Shown here one piece after another: positions 59,928-64,000 of a stretch of 64,000 nt of DNA. Location of the stretch: assembly GCF_032104385.1 (NCBI RefSeq), contig NZ_DAMCHJ010000007.1, forward strand, positions 1 through 64,000, in the 5' to 3' direction. Origin of the DNA: Tissierella sp032104385 (GTDB lineage Bacteria; Bacillota; Clostridia; Tissierellales; Tissierellaceae). The position numbers were made by a program, and so were the translations under genes. Every line of letters begins with the position of its first letter. Within the stretch, counting starts at the first letter, position 1. The notes under the pieces were generated by a model. The model did no database searches. It saw nothing but the letters and a program-made list of their open reading frames with translations, and was not told where the DNA came from.

Positions 59928-62657
59928 ATGAACTGGTATAAGTTAGGAAAAGAAGAGGTAGTAAAAAACCTAGGGACAAGTATAGAAAAAGGTTTGACTG
60001 ATACAGATGTTCAGAAAAGGCTAGAGAAATATGGGACTAATCAATTAAAGGAAAAACCTAAAGAAGGCCTTGTTTCAAAGATAGTAGAACAGTTTTCAGA
60101 TTTTTTAGTGCTAATTTTGATTGCTGCAGCATTGGTCTCTATTATTATTGGTGAAACTAGAGATTCTATTGTAATATTGTCTATTGTAGTAGTTAATGCA
60201 TTTTTAGGGATTTATCAAGAAGGACGAGCCGAAAAGGCATTGGAAGCACTTCAAAACATGACATCTCCAACTGCCAAAGTTATCAGAAATGGATATTTAG
60301 ATGTAGTTCCAGCTGCTAATTTAGTACCTGGTGATTTAGTAGTGCTTGATGCAGGGGACATAGTTCCAGCTGATATCAGATTAGTTGAAAGCTCTAATCT
60401 AAAAATTGATGAGGCATCATTAACAGGGGAGTCCGTACCTGTAGAAAAGAAAAGTAATAAGGTCTATGAAGATGATATTCCCTTAGGAGATAGAGAAAAT
60501 ATGGTTTTTATGAGTACTATCGCAACTTACGGAAGAGGAAAGGGAATAATAGTAGAGACTGGTCATAATACGGAGATTGGCAGGATAGCAACACAGATTC
60601 AATCCATTGATGAGGAATTAACCCCATTACAGAAAAAGCTAAATGAGTTAGGAAAGTATTTAGGTATAATCACCATAGTAGTATGTGTAATTGTATTTGG
60701 CGTTGGTATATTACAGGGAAGAAAAGTAATGGATATGTTTATGGTGGCAATTAGTTTAGCTGTTGCTGCTATTCCTGAAGGTCTGCCTGCTATTGTAACT
60801 ATTGTATTAGCCTTAGGTATGAATAAAATGGTGGCAAGACATGCCATAGTTAAAAAGCTTCTTGCTGTTGAGACCCTTGGGAGTATAACAGTTATATGTT
60901 CAGATAAGACTGGAACTCTAACTCAAAACGAAATGACAGCAGTAAGACTTTTTACAGGTAATAAAATTTATAACGTAACTGGTGTAGGATATAATCCTAC
61001 AGGAGATTTTAAAATAGAAGAAAAAAAGGTTAATCCTAAAGAAGTAATTGATCTAAAGAATTTATTATCTATAGGGGTACTGGCAAATGATGCAGATATT
61101 AATAGTGCCAATGAAGCATTTAAAGTAGTTGGAGATCCAACAGAAGGAGCATTGGTTACATTAGCTCATAAGGGGAATATAACTAAATATACTATGAATA
61201 AGGAATGTCCTAGAATTGAAGAAATGCCATTTGATTCCGATAGAAAGATGATGACAACATTTCATAAAAATTATATACCAGGAAAAATCGTATCTTTTAC
61301 AAAAGGGGCTCCGGATATAGTTATAAAAAGGTGTAAATATATTAGTGTCAATGGAGAAATAGAGGTCTTTGATGATAGCCTAAGAAAAAAGGTATTAGAT
61401 GTTAATAATTTCTTTGCTAAGGATGCTTTAAGGGTGTTGGCCTTGTCTTACAAAGAATATGATAATCTTCCAGATAATATTTCTTCTGATAGTATTGAAA
61501 TGGAAATGATATTCGTTGGATTAGTAGGGATGATAGACCCATCACGCCCTGAAGCGAAAGATGCTATTGTTAAATGTAAGGAAGCAGGTATTAAGCCTAT
61601 TATGATAACTGGGGATTATAGAGAGACTGCCTATGCAATTGCCAAAGAACTAGATATTGCTAAGTCTATTAATGAGGTCATGGTAGGTGAAGAATTAGAT
61701 GGCATCTCAGACAGAACTTTTAAGGATATAGTAAAGAATACAACTGTTTACGCTAGAGTATCTCCAGAACATAAGGTTAGGATAGTTTCTGCACTTAAAG
61801 CCAATGGAGAAATTGTTGCAATGACAGGAGATGGTGTTAATGATTCCATGGCTTTAAAGAAAGCAGATATTGGAATTTCCATGGGTATAACTGGTACAGA
61901 TGTAGCTAAGAGTACAGCTGAAGTAATTCTTACTGACGATAACTTTGCAAGTATCGTAGCTGCTGTGGAAGAGGGTAGAGTAATTTACAGCAATATTAGG
62001 AAATTTGTATTTTTCCTTTTATCCTGTAATATTGGGGAAATTATAATAGTTTTTACTAGTATATTATTTAATCTACCTATACCACTCTTACCAATACAAT
62101 TGTTGTGGCTAAATTTAGTAACAGATAGTTTTCCCGCCTTAGCTTTAGGAATGGAAAAGGGGGAGGAGGATATAATGAAGCTAAAACCTAGGAACCCAGA
62201 TTCCCCAATAATAGATAGGCATATGATGGTAGATATAATAGTCCAAAGTATAACTATTGGTGCTACATCATTTTTGGCTTATATTTGGGGACTTAAGGTT
62301 TTTCCAGATAGCCTAATGAAAGCTAGAACTATAGCTTTTTCAACATTGATTTTGGCGGAACTTTTAAGAGCATATTCAAGTAGATCGGAAAGGCATATTC
62401 TATTTGAAATAGGAATTTTTTCAAATCCAACTATGATATATGCAACTACACTATCATTTTTCCTTTTATTAGGAGTTATATATGTTCCGGCTCTACAGCC
62501 AATATTCCATACTGTTCCACTGAGGTTAGTTGATTGGGGAATTATTGCAAGTTTTGCATTTCTCCCCTTAATAATATCTGAGCTTTATAAAGCATTATTT
62601 AATAGAAGTAAAGAAGATAAAGAAACATCCATGAAATTATATAAAGAAAGATTTTAA
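59928..62657 (+). CDS. P-type Ca2+-transporting ATPase (PII type)
   Basis: A 909-aa protein with the full P-type set: SLTGESVPVEK (actuator), IPEGLPAIV in helix 4, phosphorylation site SDKTGTLT (D326), KGAPD nucleotide-binding motif and MTGDGVNDSMALKKADIG hinge. Ten membrane segments are predicted, with cation N-terminal and C-terminal domains as in SERCA/PMCA-like bacterial pumps. Exports Ca2+ at the expense of ATP. ATG 59928 follows GGGGGAGG; an upstream in-frame ATG 59880 has weaker context. Confidence 0.94.
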   Translation: MNWYKLGKEEVVKNLGTSIEKGLTDTDVQKRLEKYGTNQLKEKPKEGLVSKIVEQFSDFLVLILIAAALVSIIIGETRDSIVILSIVVVNAFLGIYQEGRAEKALEALQNMTSPTAKVIRNGYLDVVPAANLVPGDLVVLDAGDIVPADIRLVESSNLKIDEASLTGESVPVEKKSNKVYEDDIPLGDRENMVFMSTIATYGRGKGIIVETGHNTEIGRIATQIQSIDEELTPLQKKLNELGKYLGIITIVVCVIVFGVGILQGRKVMDMFMVAISLAVAAIPEGLPAIVTIVLALGMNKMVARHAIVKKLLAVETLGSITVICSDKTGTLTQNEMTAVRLFTGNKIYNVTGVGYNPTGDFKIEEKKVNPKEVIDLKNLLSIGVLANDADINSANEAFKVVGDPTEGALVTLAHKGNITKYTMNKECPRIEEMPFDSDRKMMTTFHKNYIPGKIVSFTKGAPDIVIKRCKYISVNGEIEVFDDSLRKKVLDVNNFFAKDALRVLALSYKEYDNLPDNISSDSIEMEMIFVGLVGMIDPSRPEAKDAIVKCKEAGIKPIMITGDYRETAYAIAKELDIAKSINEVMVGEELDGISDRTFKDIVKNTTVYARVSPEHKVRIVSALKANGEIVAMTGDGVNDSMALKKADIGISMGITGTDVAKSTAEVILTDDNFASIVAAVEEGRVIYSNIRKFVFFLLSCNIGEIIIVFTSILFNLPIPLLPIQLLWLNLVTDSFPALALGMEKGEEDIMKLKPRNPDSPIIDRHMMVDIIVQSITIGATSFLAYIWGLKVFPDSLMKARTIAFSTLILAELLRAYSSRSERHILFEIGIFSNPTMIYATTLSFFLLLGVIYVPALQPIFHTVPLRLVDWGIIASFAFLPLIISELYKALFNRSKEDKETSMKLYKERF

Positions 62658-62660
62658 TGT

Positions 62661-62699
62661 AAATAGTCAATCTCTGTATAGAGTAGAGGTTGACTATTT
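62661..62699. terminator. bidirectional terminator
   Basis: AAATAGTCAA (62661-62670) pairs with TTGACTATTT (62690-62699), with an inner CTCT/AGAG stem; between convergent genes. Confidence 0.85.
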
Positions 62700-63389
62700 T
62701 ATATCATTATAAAACATAATCATTGCTCCTGCTGTAGTTCTTTCTGCTAAGGGAAGACCACATCTGGTAATACGATAAAAACGATTTTTATCATCTGAGA
62801 TTACTTTAAATCTGTTATATATTTTAATGGCTACTCTTGAATTAAATCTTATATAGTCCTGAATAGAATCTAGCAAATAAGTTCCTTTTTCGGCTTGAAA
62901 CTCCTTTATATATTCATAGGTATGTTTAACATATGATTCATATTGATGATGATTATCTAATAATCTAATATTAGCATGCTGTGGTATAGTCATATCCTGA
63001 ATAATATGTAAAGTAGCCCCTAGATAGAACATAGATTTATTAAATTCTTCTTTATCCCATAGTTTAAGAGCTTCTTCATAATAATCTGTTCCTAAATCCA
63101 TAGCAGATTTTCTTCCATATAAACCCCTCTTTTTGTAAGGATTATAGAAATGATTTGAGCTTTTGAAATCTTGGTCTGCCCATACAGCACCTTCATTTAT
63201 ATCTAGAATAAAACTATGGAATAATCTATATTCATTTAGATATTTATCGTTTTTAATGATATTTAAGGCGTGAAAATTAATGAATTTATGAACCTTACAA
63301 TGGGTTTTCATTATAGACTTTTTTATAGGATTTGCAACACCAAAAATTGTTTTTAAAATATAATCATATGTTGTTTCGATAATATCCAT
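62694..63389 (-). CDS. zinc-dependent phospholipase C-like protein
   Basis: A 231-aa protein of the zinc-dependent phospholipase C/P1 nuclease family: FWxxDQDF-like WADQDFKSSNHFYNP, a central YLGATLHIIQDMTIPQHA and scattered His/Asp metal ligands. No signal peptide is visible, so it may act inside the cell or be inactive; many spore formers carry such cytosolic homologues. ATG 63389; a GTG 9 nt upstream overlaps the SD TAGGTG. Twenty nt after the 2Fe-2S gene. Confidence 0.82.
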   Translation of the reverse strand: MDIIETTYDYILKTIFGVANPIKKSIMKTHCKVHKFINFHALNIIKNDKYLNEYRLFHSFILDINEGAVWADQDFKSSNHFYNPYKKRGLYGRKSAMDLGTDYYEEALKLWDKEEFNKSMFYLGATLHIIQDMTIPQHANIRLLDNHHQYESYVKHTYEYIKEFQAEKGTYLLDSIQDYIRFNSRVAIKIYNRFKVISDDKNRFYRITRCGLPLAERTTAGAMIMFYNDIK

Positions 63390-63408
63390 TTTATTCACCT
63401 ACTATAAG

Positions 63409-63882
63409 TTAATTAATTTTATCTTTTAATATTGATTTTATAGCATCTTCAATTTCGGCATATCCTGTACATCTACATAAGTTGGATTGAAGCCATTCCT
63501 GTATTATATTATCATCTGCATTTGGGTGGATTTGAGATAGTGCATGACAGACTATTAAAAAGCCTGATGTACAGTAGCCACATTGGAAGGCAAAACTTTC
63601 AACAAATGCTTTTTGAATTGGAGCATTATTCAACCCTTCTATAGTTATTATTTCTTTTCCAATTGCTTCAACAGTAAGCATTAAACAAGATTTTATTGGC
63701 CACCCATTTACCAAAACCGTACATGCTCCACAATCTCCATTTTCACAACCAGGTTTTGCCCCAGTAAGCCCAAGTTCATTTCTCAAAGTAAATAATAATA
63801 TATCTGAGGGTTTAGCAATTACATCTTTATCTTTTCCATTTATATTTAAGGTTAATACCGTAGGCTTTAATATTTCTAGCAT
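63409..63882 (-). CDS. (2Fe-2S)-binding subunit of molybdenum hydroxylase (XDH/CoxS type)
   Basis: A 157-aa protein with both clusters: plant-type ferredoxin motif CENGDCGAC plus a later Cys (about 45-70), and CGYC...CRC (about 100-140). It transfers electrons between the molybdopterin and FAD subunits in xanthine dehydrogenase/CO dehydrogenase-like enzymes. ATG 63882 directly follows the TGA of the upstream FAD-subunit gene, so they form an operon. The substrate is not determinable here. Confidence 0.94.
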   Translation of the reverse strand: MLEILKPTVLTLNINGKDKDVIAKPSDILLFTLRNELGLTGAKPGCENGDCGACTVLVNGWPIKSCLMLTVEAIGKEIITIEGLNNAPIQKAFVESFAFQCGYCTSGFLIVCHALSQIHPNADDNIIQEWLQSNLCRCTGYAEIEDAIKSILKDKIN

Positions 63883-64000
63883 TCAATTGACCCCCTCAAA
63901 TTTATTAAGTAATTCATATAACATGTTATATAGCATGAACTTTCTATATTCAGAAGAACCACTAATATCATGGAGTATTTCATAGGGTATATTATCAATA
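63883..64000 (-). CDS. C-terminal end of FAD-binding subunit of molybdenum hydroxylase (partial)
   Basis: The minus frame enters from the right edge and reads IDNIPYEILHDISGSSEYRK then FMLYNMLYELLNKFEGVN before TGA 63885-63883. The DISGSSEYRKFM segment resembles the DIRGSAEYR motif near the C-terminus of CoxM/XdhB-type FAD subunits, and the neighbour is their usual 2Fe-2S partner. Confidence 0.75.
   Translation of the reverse strand, partial: IDNIPYEILHDISGSSEYRKFMLYNMLYELLNKFEGVN

Noticed and set aside
1..64000. CRISPR arrays, rRNA genes and IS elements
   Set aside because: No regularly spaced direct repeats, rRNA-like segments or transposase ORFs with terminal inverted repeats were seen.

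Overview
The window reads as a low-GC, spore-forming anaerobic Firmicute (Clostridia, probably Tissierellia-like; the genus is inference). Evidence: very AT-rich DNA, frequent GTG/TTG starts with strong Shine-Dalgarno sites, three sporulation loci (spoIVA, spoIIAA-AB-sigF, spoVA), and a molybdenum-hydroxylase operon at the right edge. A 10-N assembly gap lies inside a penicillin-binding protein gene.

Layout. 1-9.2 kb: 3' end of a probable glyA, then DUF512 radical SAM - der - plsY - gpsA, a 1-kb insertion flanked by 46-bp direct repeats that carries a lipoprotein gene, spoIVA, and a CamA-like orphan adenine methyltransferase. 9.2-9.6 kb: a tandem glycine riboswitch on the minus strand with no gene behind it. 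9.7-21.9 kb: PHP phosphoesterase, CDF metal exporter, NlpC/P60 protein, NhaC antiporter, folD, the spoIIA operon behind a SigH-type promoter, an alpha/beta hydrolase, and spoVA led by an unrecognised small membrane protein. 21.9-30.4 kb: class A PBP, hflX, a degenerate Nudix protein, yigZ-like, CoA-binding protein, two half-size TSUP transporters, nadE, yebC.

30.2-59.7 kb is a prophage integrated in the 3' end of yebC, bounded by perfect 174-bp direct repeats. It carries a tyrosine integrase, a frameshifted replication protein, a divergent repressor, and an early/middle region dominated by a large single-chain RNA polymerase of the eukaryotic RdRP/QDE-1/YonO (two-barrel) type. That is followed by an SF2-like helicase and a DHH-like protein, interspersed with GC-rich hairpins and two terminator-ended noncoding regions. 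Then come about a dozen small early proteins and an SPP1-like head-tail module: terminase, portal, gp7-like, scaffold, capsid, connectors, tail tube with an in-frame TGA, tail chaperone with a textbook -1 frameshift signal, and tape measure. The module stops after the tape measure: no distal tail, holin or endolysin genes are visible, so the phage is probably defective. Two cargo-type genes (FxLYD protein, lipoprotein) fill the right end.

59.7-64 kb returns to the host: the displaced yebC terminator, a P-type Ca2+ ATPase, and on the minus strand a zinc-dependent phospholipase C-like protein and two subunits of a molybdenum hydroxylase (one cut by the window edge).

The most interesting system is the prophage RNA polymerase module. 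A sigma70-like early promoter (33828-33856) precedes the polymerase, which by analogy with SPbeta YonO may transcribe the phage late genes. The second is the CamA-like epigenetic methyltransferase directly downstream of spoIVA.
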